Positions 23,752 to 31,869 of a stretch of 64,000 nucleotides of DNA are shown in pieces. Position 1 is the first letter of the stretch; each line of letters begins with the position of its first letter. The translations under genes were made by a program, and so were the position numbers. Source of the stretch: Fulvivirga imtechensis AK7. Lineage in GTDB: Bacteria > Bacteroidota > Bacteroidia > Cytophagales > Cyclobacteriaceae. The notes below the pieces were generated by a model, which made no database searches, had not been told where the DNA came from, and saw only the letters and a program-made list of their open reading frames with translations. The stretch is from positions 1 to 64,000 of the forward strand of contig NZ_AMZN01000029.1 in assembly GCF_000331535.1 (NCBI RefSeq), in the 5' to 3' direction.

Positions 23752-25381
23752 TAAAGATATTGACAAGATATTTCGGGAAGCCGCTGAAAAATATAGCACC
23801 ACCTTTGATGAGGAGGCCTGGAAAGATATTGATCGCAGGCTGGACGGAGATGAGCCTGATGGAGGCATGGGATATTTCAAGGTTCTTGGGGTAGTCATTG
23901 GCCTTTTCATCCTCGGTTCTGTGATGGTTGGATGGTATACGCTCAGGAATGATGAGGTGGATAGAAATGTAGCTCCTATTTCAATTAAAGACGACAGTGC
24001 GGCACAATCTTTAGAACCATCAAAGGCGGCCGGGGACCTGGAAGTGTCTGATCAGACAAGCGCATTGGATCGAAACAGCATTAATGGAATCGATAATTCG
24101 TCAAATTCACTTTCACCGGAGGAACCGGATCAAAGCGCAGTTGACGATAAAGATATAAAAACCAGGGATTTTGACACCAATAGCCATACAGAAGCCCAGA
24201 CAGGTGCCATCCAAAATGACCAGGTGGCCTTACATGATGCTGATAATGAGGGCGGTGCGATTGTATCAACGCAAAGCAGGAAAGAGCGGCATAACCGCAC
24301 CTCGATAAGCCAGCGGGAGGAAATGACTTTGGATGGGTCTTTGGAAGATGAGGCTATGGCTACCCGGCAGGAAAATGACGAGAAAATAGTAGACTCTCAG
24401 GGAGAGAAAGATGCCGGTTTGCCGGGGAAGAAGTTATCAGAACTTATTGTATCGAACATGGAAGATGAAGACGTCATCTCCAAATGGGAAGCAGCGAGAA
24501 GGGCTGTATCTGACGAGGAGAAAGCGGTCTCTGGCGAAATGGAGAAGGCCATTATTCTTCAGTCCGATCGGAATGAGAATTCTGTGGTGGATCAAAAGCA
24601 GAGCATATCTGAGGTGAGGGAAGAGCGTGTGGTGACAGAAATCAACCGAAAATCAGTTAATAAGGCTTTTTACCTTCAAAGAGATGTTGCAGACGAACCT
24701 GATACAGTATTGCGGATGGGATATTTGCCATGGGATTATCACCTTGGTGAAGGGGAGATACTACCGGTGCCGGCAGAGGAACAAGAGAAGGAGCAGCAGG
24801 AAAAACGTGGGTTTGCATTAAAGCTGACATATTCCCCGGATTTCAGTTCTATCGGCTACTTCAAACCAGATAAGCCGGGAAGTAATTTCGGTCTGCTGGG
24901 TGAGTACCCCATAGGAAAGCGATGGAGTATTTCAGCCGGAGCCATCTATTCCAAAAAAATATACTTTAACGAAGAAGGTGGTGGAAGCTATTCCTCCGGG
25001 CCCACAGACAGACTGGATGCAGATTGTCGCGTAATCGATATTCCTTTGAATATCCACTATTACGCTCAACAGGCCGATAATCATAGTTTATACTTTACAG
25101 CAGGCGCTTCCAGCTACGTGATGCTCAGGGAAAATTATAATTACACGAAGACCGGTGGCTCAGGGCCCTGGTCGTGGTCAGAGGAGATCAAGAACGAAAA
25201 TAGCCACTGGTTTAGCATTTTAAACTTGTCGGTGGGTTATGAGCGCAGAATAGGCCGGCACATATTTTTACAACTGGAGCCCTTCCTCAAAGCCCCTATG
25301 TCGGGAGTGGGAGAGGGGAAAGTCGATTTGGTGAGTACGGGTGCATTTTTAAATCTGAAATATCAATTTATACCTAAATAA
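23735..25381 (+). CDS. Anti-sigma-like, single-TM protein with C-terminal beta-barrel
   Basis: A 548-residue protein with three parts. Residues 1-40 contain IFREAAEKYSTTFDEEAWKD, an amphipathic helix of the kind found in Bacteroidota sigma regulators. One membrane segment lies at about 47-67 (VLGVVIGLFILGSVMVGW). A long acidic, low-complexity linker (about 70-350) follows. A C-terminal region (about 360-548, FALKLTYSPDFSSIGYF to GAFLNLKYQFIPK) has the alternating pattern of an outer-membrane beta-barrel. There is no cleavable signal peptide. The layout would place the N-terminus in the cytoplasm and the barrel in the outer membrane. It overlaps the sigma gene, so sigma control is inferred from context. 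Confidence 0.7.
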   Translation: MSSISDKDIDKIFREAAEKYSTTFDEEAWKDIDRRLDGDEPDGGMGYFKVLGVVIGLFILGSVMVGWYTLRNDEVDRNVAPISIKDDSAAQSLEPSKAAGDLEVSDQTSALDRNSINGIDNSSNSLSPEEPDQSAVDDKDIKTRDFDTNSHTEAQTGAIQNDQVALHDADNEGGAIVSTQSRKERHNRTSISQREEMTLDGSLEDEAMATRQENDEKIVDSQGEKDAGLPGKKLSELIVSNMEDEDVISKWEAARRAVSDEEKAVSGEMEKAIILQSDRNENSVVDQKQSISEVREERVVTEINRKSVNKAFYLQRDVADEPDTVLRMGYLPWDYHLGEGEILPVPAEEQEKEQQEKRGFALKLTYSPDFSSIGYFKPDKPGSNFGLLGEYPIGKRWSISAGAIYSKKIYFNEEGGGSYSSGPTDRLDADCRVIDIPLNIHYYAQQADNHSLYFTAGASSYVMLRENYNYTKTGGSGPWSWSEEIKNENSHWFSILNLSVGYERRIGRHIFLQLEPFLKAPMSGVGEGKVDLVSTGAFLNLKYQFIPK

Positions 25382-25386
25382 TAATC

Positions 25387-26205
25387 ATGAAGAAGAAAGT
25401 AAACCTTTTACAATATTGTTTTCTGTTAATTTTGGTTATACCACTGCTGAGCAATTGCACCAATGAAAAAGATGATCCCAAACCTGTGGTGGATTGTTCA
25501 AAATCAGGCCTGCTGATCAATGTAGATAATATTGAAGCAGCATCAGGCTGTGCTTCCAGCGATGCAAGTGTCAGTGTGTCTGCCGAGGGTGGTGAAGGAG
25601 AGATCACCTTTAGTATTGATAACGGCGCCTTCCAATCTTCAGGAACCTTCAGTAATCTTTCAGCCGGTAACTTTACTATTACTGCGAAGGATGATAATGG
25701 TTGTGAAGTATCCACGGAAGTGCCAGTGGGTGTAGAGGGTGCCACATTGGCTATTTCCTCGGTATCTGTCACGGTAGCAGGTTGTGAGGACTCCAATGGC
25801 CAGCTTTCTGTAACGGCTGCAGGAGATGGTATAATATTATACAAGTTAAATGAAGGTAGTTTCCAGGCATCCAGCACTTTCAGTGGCCTGACTGCTGGTA
25901 TATATACTGTTACCATTAAAGACGATACAGACTGTGAAGTATCCTCACAAAAGAAGGTGCTAAACGGAACTAGCTATGAACAGCAGGTAAAAGAAATTAT
26001 TATGACCAACTGTGCCATCAGCGGATGTCATAATGGTGATAACGGCTCTGATAGAAACTGGACGGTCTTCTCCAATGTCCAGAATAAAGCAGCCAGAATA
26101 AAAGAACTTACCCAAGACGGAACCATGCCACTAACAGGTTCAATCACTGAAGAAGAAAAAGCCCTCATTGCCTGTTGGGTGGATGATGGCGCTCTTGATA
26201 ATTAA
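25387..26205 (+). CDS. Lipoprotein with SprB-like repeats and a C-terminal heme c site
   Basis: A 272-residue lipoprotein. The signal sequence ends in a lipobox-like LLSNC near residue 24. Two similar repeats follow (about 40-110 and 115-195), each with A-x-G-C-x-x-S-x-[AG] and FQ-[AS]-S-x-TFS-x-L-x-A-G-x-[FY]-T-[IV]-[TK], resembling SprB repeats. The C-terminal 75 residues contain CAISGCH, a C-x4-CH heme-binding variant, and a later methionine (DGTMPLTG) as a possible sixth ligand. This is the layout of cytochrome c lipoproteins encoded beside YceI and DUF5777 proteins, both of which follow here. It probably carries electrons at the outer membrane. Confidence 0.75.
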   Translation: MKKKVNLLQYCFLLILVIPLLSNCTNEKDDPKPVVDCSKSGLLINVDNIEAASGCASSDASVSVSAEGGEGEITFSIDNGAFQSSGTFSNLSAGNFTITAKDDNGCEVSTEVPVGVEGATLAISSVSVTVAGCEDSNGQLSVTAAGDGIILYKLNEGSFQASSTFSGLTAGIYTVTIKDDTDCEVSSQKKVLNGTSYEQQVKEIIMTNCAISGCHNGDNGSDRNWTVFSNVQNKAARIKELTQDGTMPLTGSITEEEKALIACWVDDGALDN

Positions 26206-26231
26206 TTATTGACCTTAACATATAAAAAACA

Positions 26232-26765
26232 ATGATGAGACTAGTTATAGTAATCCTTTTTTTGTGCCTTTTTTTTGAGGTTCAGGCGCAAAAGTATAAG
26301 TCAGTGGAAGGTAAAGTGAGGTTCTTCTCGGAAGCAACCCTTGAAAATATTGCCGCTGACAACGCCAAAGCCTCCAGCGTATTTGACGAAAGCAATGGCA
26401 ATATTGTGTTTTCGGTGCCCATTAAGTCATTTGAGTTTAGGAAATCGCTGATGCAAGAGCATTTCAATGAAAATTACATGGAGTCTGACCAGTATCCCAA
26501 GGCGATTTTTAAGGGAACAGTTACAGGTTTTGAAAATAAGGCCGGCACTCAGAAGGTATCAGCACAAGGAGACATGACCATTCATGGCGTGACTAAACCT
26601 GTCAACGTGGATGGCACTATGGAACTGAAAGATGGACAGATATACCTGAAGAGCGTTTTTAAAGTAAGATTAGAAGACTACAATGTAAAAATACCTCAGG
26701 TCCTTTGGCAGAATATTGCCGAAGAGGTGGAAGTGACCATGAATTTTATTTACCAACCTATATAG
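26232..26765 (+). CDS. YceI-family protein
   Basis: A 177-residue exported protein with a signal peptide (1-19, ending EVQAQ) and one YceI lipocalin-like domain. Signatures are VEGKVRFFSEATLENIAADN, the conserved ESDQYPKAIFKGTV and MTIHGVTKPVNVDGTM, and a final strand VEVTMNFIYQPI. YceI proteins bind long isoprenoid or fatty chains in the periplasm. It lies 26 bases after the cytochrome-like lipoprotein and 16 bases before the DUF5777 gene, so the three are one operon and probably one envelope electron-transfer or quinone-handling unit. That role is an inference. Confidence 0.88.
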   Translation: MMRLVIVILFLCLFFEVQAQKYKSVEGKVRFFSEATLENIAADNAKASSVFDESNGNIVFSVPIKSFEFRKSLMQEHFNENYMESDQYPKAIFKGTVTGFENKAGTQKVSAQGDMTIHGVTKPVNVDGTMELKDGQIYLKSVFKVRLEDYNVKIPQVLWQNIAEEVEVTMNFIYQPI

Positions 26766-26781
26766 CCAGTATTTTTTAACC

Positions 26782-27678
26782 ATGACAAAATCTAAGAAAT
26801 TGAAAAAAATAATCTCTCTAATGGCTGTCATTTTGTGTATGGCGCCTGCATATTCACAAGATGATCTGATGAACCTTGTGGATGAACCTGACGATAAAGG
26901 TTATGCCTCAGCTACTTTTAAAGGTACCCGTATCATTCTGGGGCATTCTGTTGAGACTAAAAGCAAAAATGAACTGGAGTTTTTGATCAGCCACCGCTTC
27001 GGCCGTATCAATTCCGGGGCTCACAACCTTTTTGGCCTGGACCAGGCCAACATTCGGCTGGGACTGGAGTATGGTATAAGCGAAAACCTCAATGTTGGCG
27101 TGGGACGAAGCTCTTATGACAAAACATTTGATGGTTTTTTGAAATACAGAATAGTGCAACAATCCGAAAAGGGTTTCCCATTCTCTGTTGTACTGTTTAA
27201 TAGTATAGCATTGAAAACAACTCCAAAAGAAGAGGATGATCCAACGTATGAATTGACGGATCGTTTGGCCAATACCCATCAGCTTTTGATAGCTAAAAAG
27301 TTCAGCAACAATTTTTCTCTTCAGGTGATGCCCGTGTTCGTTCATAAAAACAGGGTGGAAAGCTTTGATGAGAATAACCAGGTGGCTATAGGAGTAGGAG
27401 GAAGGATAAAGCTTACCAAAAGGCTCGCATTGAATGCAGAATACTATTATAGATTAGATCCTCCCACAGATTCTCCGTACAAGAATTCTGTCGCCATTGG
27501 GTTTGACATTGAAACGGGAGGGCATGTGTTCCAGTTGCACTTCACCAATTCCGTTATGACGGTAGAGCGATCATTCATCACGGAAAACCGGGACGACTTC
27601 TTTGATGGCGATATTCATTTTGGCTTTAACATTTCAAGAACCTTTTCTCTCGGAGGAAAGAAGGAAGGGGACTGGTAA
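26782..27678 (+). CDS. DUF5777-family outer-membrane beta-barrel protein
   Basis: A 298-residue protein with a signal peptide (about 1-25, ending APAYSQ). The next segment, DDKGYASATFKGTRIILGHS, is typical of DUF5777, and the rest is a run of amphipathic strands (for example LEFLISHRFGRINSG, NIRLGLEYGISENLNVGVG and FHFGFNISRTFSLGG). It is predicted to sit in the outer membrane; transport or anchoring activity is unknown. As the third gene of the cytochrome-YceI-DUF5777 unit, it may form the outer-membrane part. An inverted-repeat hairpin lies about 120 bases downstream. Confidence 0.83.
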   Translation: MTKSKKLKKIISLMAVILCMAPAYSQDDLMNLVDEPDDKGYASATFKGTRIILGHSVETKSKNELEFLISHRFGRINSGAHNLFGLDQANIRLGLEYGISENLNVGVGRSSYDKTFDGFLKYRIVQQSEKGFPFSVVLFNSIALKTTPKEEDDPTYELTDRLANTHQLLIAKKFSNNFSLQVMPVFVHKNRVESFDENNQVAIGVGGRIKLTKRLALNAEYYYRLDPPTDSPYKNSVAIGFDIETGGHVFQLHFTNSVMTVERSFITENRDDFFDGDIHFGFNISRTFSLGGKKEGDW

Positions 27679-27795
27679 AGTGGAGTATTGAGATGTGAGA
27701 CTTGAGTATTGAGACGAAGAAACCGGTACCGGTAGTTGGTAGTGAAATCACTAATCACCGGCTTCGGTCCTCTTCGGACTTCAGTCTTCCATATA

Positions 27796-27839
27796 TTCAT
27801 CGGATGAGACTTGCTTTGAGAAGACACTCATCCGATGAA
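27796..27839. terminator. Hairpin between convergent genes
   Basis: TTCATCGGATGAG and its exact complement CTCATCCGATGAA form a perfect 13-bp stem around an 18-base loop. It sits between the plus-strand DUF5777 gene and the minus-strand kinase gene. There is no long T-run, so it may act as a factor-dependent terminator or an mRNA 3'-end stabiliser for both. Confidence 0.45.
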
Positions 27840-27869
27840 AGTTCACCGATCACCGATTACAGATCCACT

Positions 27870-28493
27870 CTATTTGGTGCTGAATAAACCATGTAGCTCC
27901 ACATCAATTTTGCTGACGATGTGCGCGAAGTCTTCTCTCCTGGCCACGAAATCGAGGTTATTAACATCTATCACCAAAAGCTTGCCCAGGTCGTAGCCTT
28001 GGATCCAGTTTTTATAATGTTCATTCAGGTTTTTTAGATAGTCGAGCCTGATTGCATTTTCATAGTCGCGCCCCCTTTTTTCAATTTGACTAACAAGCTT
28101 CGGAATATCAGCCTTTAAATAGATCAATAGGTCAGGTGGCTCCACATGTTGCATCATCGACTCAAAGAGCGTGAGATAGCTGCCATAATCCCTGTCGTTG
28201 ATGAATCCGGATTTATATAAATTAGAGGCAAAAATATAGGCATCTTCGTAAATAGTGCGGTCCTGAACGGTAGACTGCCAGCTTTCTCTTATTTTCTTTA
28301 CTTGAGTAAATCTACTGTTCAAAAAGAATACCTGGAGATGAAATGACCAGCGTTCCATATCTTCATAAAAATCTGCCAGGTATGGATTATCTTCAACGGA
28401 TTCCAGTTCAGCATGCCAGCCATAGTGTCTGGAGAGCATTTTAGCGAGAGTTGTTTTTCCGGAACCAATGTTGCCGCAGATAGCGATGTGCAT
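27870..28493 (-). CDS. Deoxynucleoside kinase
   Basis: A 207-residue kinase of the dNK/dGK family, which phosphorylates deoxynucleosides for salvage of DNA precursors. Motifs are the P-loop GNIGSGKTT (7-15), the substrate/catalytic helix ending VEDNPYLADFYED, DRTIYEDAYIFA (the D-R-S/T motif with the catalytic and ribose-binding residues), and the lid arginines in IEKRGRDYE. Typical length and no signal peptide. It is monocistronic on the minus strand. The terminator at 28543-28583 isolates it from upstream transcription. Confidence 0.9.
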   Translation of the reverse strand: MHIAICGNIGSGKTTLAKMLSRHYGWHAELESVEDNPYLADFYEDMERWSFHLQVFFLNSRFTQVKKIRESWQSTVQDRTIYEDAYIFASNLYKSGFINDRDYGSYLTLFESMMQHVEPPDLLIYLKADIPKLVSQIEKRGRDYENAIRLDYLKNLNEHYKNWIQGYDLGKLLVIDVNNLDFVARREDFAHIVSKIDVELHGLFSTK

Positions 28494-28542
28494 ATCGAGA
28501 GATTAATTTTTTGCAGGCAAATCTATTACTTAGAATCTTAAG

Positions 28543-28583
28543 TAAAAAAATAAAAAAGAAAAAAGGCCGGTAACCAGCCGGCC
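28543..28583 (-). terminator. Intrinsic terminator, minus strand
   Basis: On the minus strand a GGCCGG-CTGGTTA-CCGGCC hairpin (28583-28565) is followed by about 20 mostly T residues (28564-28544). It would stop transcription coming from the right before it enters the deoxynucleoside kinase gene. Its presence implies a minus-strand transcript ending here, consistent with the small broken gene at 28688-28884. Confidence 0.7.
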
Positions 28584-28687
28584 CGGGTTTTACCCTTTTA
28601 GTGAAACCCCACTTATGAAGAAAATTTTACTGCTTCAAAAGTACTGGGGCCTCCACTGGTAAATAGAAATTAATTATTAAGGCTATA

Positions 28688-28884
28688 TTAAGTTTTGGTT
28701 CTGAGGTGCAGCACAATCGCCAATGCCGTAAAGATGTCGGGGATAATTTCCAGAATAAAAACTCCCAAAAACCTACCAGTCCCGGACCTGTTCCAGAGCC
28801 CCCTGGCAAAAGGCGATAACCGAAGTAAGCTTCACCAAAAGCTATGAAAATCCGAAGGGCCAGGATTTTTTTGCGCCATTCCAT
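28688..28884 (-). pseudogene. Small membrane protein, apparently frameshifted
   Basis: On the minus strand ATG 28884 starts MEWRKKILALRIFIAFGEAY and reaches GTGPGLVGF. At a GGTTTTTGGG run (about 28768-28758) the sensible reading shifts frame to LGVFILEIIPDIFTALAIVL and ends with TAA at 28690-28688. Joined, this is a roughly 64-residue protein with two hydrophobic segments. Without the shift the frame continues as a poorly protein-like tail. The intrinsic terminator just downstream supports a transcript here. No family is recognised. Confidence 0.38.
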
Positions 28885-29061
28885 TGTCTCGGGTTTGTTG
28901 GACTACTTCTCAAGAAGTGCTTTTCTGAAGGGTCCCGGAACGGGGTCCGGGAACAGGTGCGAGAGGTCGAATAATATATTTCAGAAAGCTATTAACTTAA
29001 TCTCATTGCCATTGTTAAACCAAAAGGAGCCATTCCTAGCCGGTTAATAAATTGTTCTCTC

Positions 29062-29502
29062 ATGGAGCAGGAAATAGAGATAGTTTTGATAGAAGATAAT
29101 CCCGATGATGCAGCGTTGGCTATAAGGGCGCTGAAGCGAAAAAACCTGGCCAACAAAGTGATACATTTGAATGACGGTGAAGAGGCCCTTACATTTTTCT
29201 TTGGCGCTGCAGGTGTTCCGGGCCGGGCAGAAGAAGGCACCCCAAGGGTAGTGTTGCTTGACCTGAATATGCCCAAAGTCTCAGGACTGGAAGTGCTTCA
29301 AAAATTGAGATCGAATACAAAAACGGCCGGAATACCGGTGATAGTGCTTACATCTTCATCTTCCGACCCAAAAATTAAAAGGTGTAATGAACTCGGGGCT
29401 GACAGGTACATTGTAAAACCTGTTGATTTTAGAAGTTTCGCGGAAACTGTCGCTGATTTAGGTATGAAATGGATTGTTTTCAATCATCACCAAAAGGTAT
29501 AG
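29062..29502 (+). CDS. Single-domain response regulator (CheY/Rcp1-like)
   Basis: A 146-residue stand-alone receiver domain. The acidic pocket is E11-D12, the phosphorylation site D67 lies in VLLDLNMPKVSG, the signalling Thr/Ser is in VIVLTSSSSDPKI and the lysine is in YIVKPVDF. The extra loop FFFGAAGVPGRAEEGTPR between beta2 and beta3 is typical of the Rcp1-like group that pairs with phytochrome-type or hybrid histidine kinases. No output domain is present, so it relays phosphate or acts through protein contacts. The gene 29593-30042 follows after 90 bases. Confidence 0.9.
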   Translation: MEQEIEIVLIEDNPDDAALAIRALKRKNLANKVIHLNDGEEALTFFFGAAGVPGRAEEGTPRVVLLDLNMPKVSGLEVLQKLRSNTKTAGIPVIVLTSSSSDPKIKRCNELGADRYIVKPVDFRSFAETVADLGMKWIVFNHHQKV

Positions 29503-29592
29503 GTCGTAAATCAGCATATCTTCTGATAAAAGTCATTTTAGCCTCTTGCGCTAGTCTTTACTTTTGAATTAAACAAATTAAGCGCCATAGCC

Positions 29593-30042
29593 ATGGAAAT
29601 GAGAATAAGACCCAAAAGCGACTACCTGAAGCAGGCAGGTTGGGAAGAGTTGTATGTTTTATCCGGCCATTGGAAATCTGATATGGATTTTTATTCGGAC
29701 GAATTGAATTTCCTTTCAAATCTTTTAAACAGGTATAGTATGTGGCTTACGGAAAATGATAATATAAGACGTGTCGAAAAGGTGAAGCTGAAGCTTTCAG
29801 TGCTTCAGGAATTTAAAAATGATTTGATCCATTGCGTTTTAAAACACATGAGGCATCTTAAAGATCTGATGGAAAACCCGTTTAGCTATGATGAGATAAT
29901 ATTTAGAAATGAGCATGCAGAACTGGAAGATGATTTTGCAGACTTCATTAAAGCGCACAGAACGCTCAAAAGAGAGGTGTTTTCTCTTACTTCCAGTATA
30001 GTGGAAAGTGAGAACATAAATAACTTACTACATGGTGGGTAA
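29593..30042 (+). CDS. Helical protein of unknown function
   Basis: A 149-residue soluble protein, almost entirely alpha-helical and charged, with coiled-coil character (LNFLSNLLNRYSMWLTENDN, then VEKVKLKLSVLQEFKNDLIH, and a third helix EHAELEDDFADFIKAHRTLK). Histidines recur at helix positions (ALKHMRHLKDL, EHAELE), vaguely like a four-helix bundle, but no metal-binding pattern is clear. It follows the Rcp1-like response regulator and may be its partner; that is context only. No family is recognised. Confidence 0.6.
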   Translation: MEMRIRPKSDYLKQAGWEELYVLSGHWKSDMDFYSDELNFLSNLLNRYSMWLTENDNIRRVEKVKLKLSVLQEFKNDLIHCVLKHMRHLKDLMENPFSYDEIIFRNEHAELEDDFADFIKAHRTLKREVFSLTSSIVESENINNLLHGG

Positions 30043-30068
30043 ATATTTGATCCCAGGGAAGTTGGCGC

Positions 30069-31766
30069 TCAAAAACCTCGTGCAGCATCATCACCTCTGG
30101 GATCAGCGCCTCCCTCCAGCTCCCTGTTGGGCCGTACCAAAATAGCATCCACGCGACCAATAGTTCCCCGTTCCTCTATCCGGTGTCCCATTTCCTCAAG
30201 CGTTTCTCGGGTATCCTTATCCAGTGCATTCCTTTCTATCAATATAACATCCGGCTTCCACTGGTGATGAAACCTTCCTGCATTTACCGCCTCCTGCATG
30301 GTCATATTAAATTCAGTGACGTTCAGTATTGCCTGGAAAACAGATGTGATGATAGTAGAGCCCCCCGGTGTGCCAACTACCATATACAGTTTTTTGTTTT
30401 TCTCTAATATTGTCGGGGTCATTGAGCTGAGCATTCTCTTTAAAGGTAAAATAGCATTGGCTTTGCCTCCTACCAGACCGTACATGTTTGGTACCCCGGG
30501 TTTCACACTGAAGTCATCCATTTCGTTGTTCAGAATGAACCCTGCGCTATCTACCACCACATAAGAACCATAACTGCCATTTAACGTTGTTGTAACGGCC
30601 ACCGCATTGCCTTTTGTGTCAATAATTGAGAAGTGTGTTGTCTCTTCCGACTCATAAAGTGAGAAGTCACCGGCATTGATAGAATCACTCGGAGTGGCAT
30701 TTGTGGGGCTTACGGTAAGCATTTGTTCTTTGAGATATGTGGTATCAAGAAGATGTGCCGTGGGTACGAGGTAAAAATCCGGGTCACCCAGGTGTGTTGC
30801 CCTGTCGGCATAAACTCTTCTTTCTGCCTCTACCATATAGTGTATAGCCTGGGGAGAATGAAACCCATAATCTGCAAGAGGGTGAGGCTCTATCATTTTG
30901 AGTAATTGTATGAGCGCAATACCGCCACTTGAAGGAGGAGGCATAGAAATTATTTTATATTCTTTGTAGACGCCTTCTACCGGTTTTCTCCAAATAGCAT
31001 GATAGTTATTAAGATCCTCCAGGGTTATAATGCCATTCCCACGTTTCATCTCAGCCACAATAAGGTCTGCAGTTCTTCCCTCATAGAACCCAGCCCTCTT
31101 ATGATCCCGGATGCGCATGAGCGTTTCAGCCAGGTGAGGGAGTTGTAGTGTGTCCCCCTCAGCCCATTGCCGGGTAGCAAAGTGGGGTGTCACCGTATTG
31201 TATTGCTGAAACTGCTCCCTATTGCCATTCAACCCTTTCGCCTCTTTTTGTGTTAAGGGAAAGCCATTTTTCGCCAGGTCAATAGCCGGTTGTACCAGTT
31301 CACTCCAGGACAAACGGCCATATTTTTTGTGAGCTTCCACCATACCGGCTACGGAGCCAGGCACTCCCGCAGCAAGATGGCCCATGCGGCTGAGATCTTC
31401 TATTACTTCACCGTTTTCATCGAGGTACATAGTCTCACGGGATGCCAAAGGAGCTGTCTCTCTATAATCCAGAGCATCAGTTTTACCATCGTGGCTACGA
31501 TATAGCATAAATCCTCCGCCACCAATATTCCCCGCTGCCGGAAATACTACAGCCAGGGCAAATTGCACGGCCACTGCTGCGTCAACCGCATTACCACCTT
31601 TTGCAAGTATATCGACACCTACCTGAGAAGCCAGCGGATGAGCTGATACCACCATAGCGCTATCAGTGATCAAACCCATAACCGGTTGCTTTGATGATGG
31701 TTCATCCGGTTGGCAGGCAAAGACACTGGTTATCAGGAAAATAATAGCTAATATTCTTGCGTTCAT
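30069..31766 (-). CDS. ggt: Gamma-glutamyltransferase, lipoprotein form
   Basis: I take ATG 31766, which gives a lipoprotein signal (MNARILAIIFLITSVFAC) and a 565-residue product; a TTG 18 bases earlier is less likely. Family signatures are GGNAVDAAVAVQFALAVV, GNIGGGGFMLY and DYRETAPL in the large subunit. The small-subunit N-terminus TTHFSIIDTKGNAVAVTTTL follows, where autocleavage exposes the catalytic Thr. The PGGSTIITSVFQ stretch forms the oxyanion region. The enzyme hydrolyses or transfers the gamma-glutamyl group of glutathione-like substrates in the periplasm. A TetR-type gene is divergently transcribed 103 bases away. Confidence 0.92.
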   Translation of the reverse strand: MNARILAIIFLITSVFACQPDEPSSKQPVMGLITDSAMVVSAHPLASQVGVDILAKGGNAVDAAVAVQFALAVVFPAAGNIGGGGFMLYRSHDGKTDALDYRETAPLASRETMYLDENGEVIEDLSRMGHLAAGVPGSVAGMVEAHKKYGRLSWSELVQPAIDLAKNGFPLTQKEAKGLNGNREQFQQYNTVTPHFATRQWAEGDTLQLPHLAETLMRIRDHKRAGFYEGRTADLIVAEMKRGNGIITLEDLNNYHAIWRKPVEGVYKEYKIISMPPPSSGGIALIQLLKMIEPHPLADYGFHSPQAIHYMVEAERRVYADRATHLGDPDFYLVPTAHLLDTTYLKEQMLTVSPTNATPSDSINAGDFSLYESEETTHFSIIDTKGNAVAVTTTLNGSYGSYVVVDSAGFILNNEMDDFSVKPGVPNMYGLVGGKANAILPLKRMLSSMTPTILEKNKKLYMVVGTPGGSTIITSVFQAILNVTEFNMTMQEAVNAGRFHHQWKPDVILIERNALDKDTRETLEEMGHRIEERGTIGRVDAILVRPNRELEGGADPRGDDAARGF

Positions 31767-31796
31767 ATATAAATCTTTAAACAATTTCTAATATAC

Positions 31797-31862
31797 TTGT
31801 TTGCTGTAAGATTTTACAAACAAACTGCGGTATTAATTACCGAAATAATAGTATATTGTTTG
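31797..31862. promoter_or_regulatory. Candidate operator between ggt and the TetR gene
   Basis: TTGTTTG (31797-31803) and CAAACAA (31817-31823) form an inverted repeat with a 13-base spacer. A third TTGTTTG lies at 31856-31862, just before the TetR start. In both forward copies the word is preceded by an AT-rich ATA and followed by CTG. Placement between divergent genes suggests a TetR operator; binding is inferred. Confidence 0.4.
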
Positions 31863-31869
31863 CTGAATT

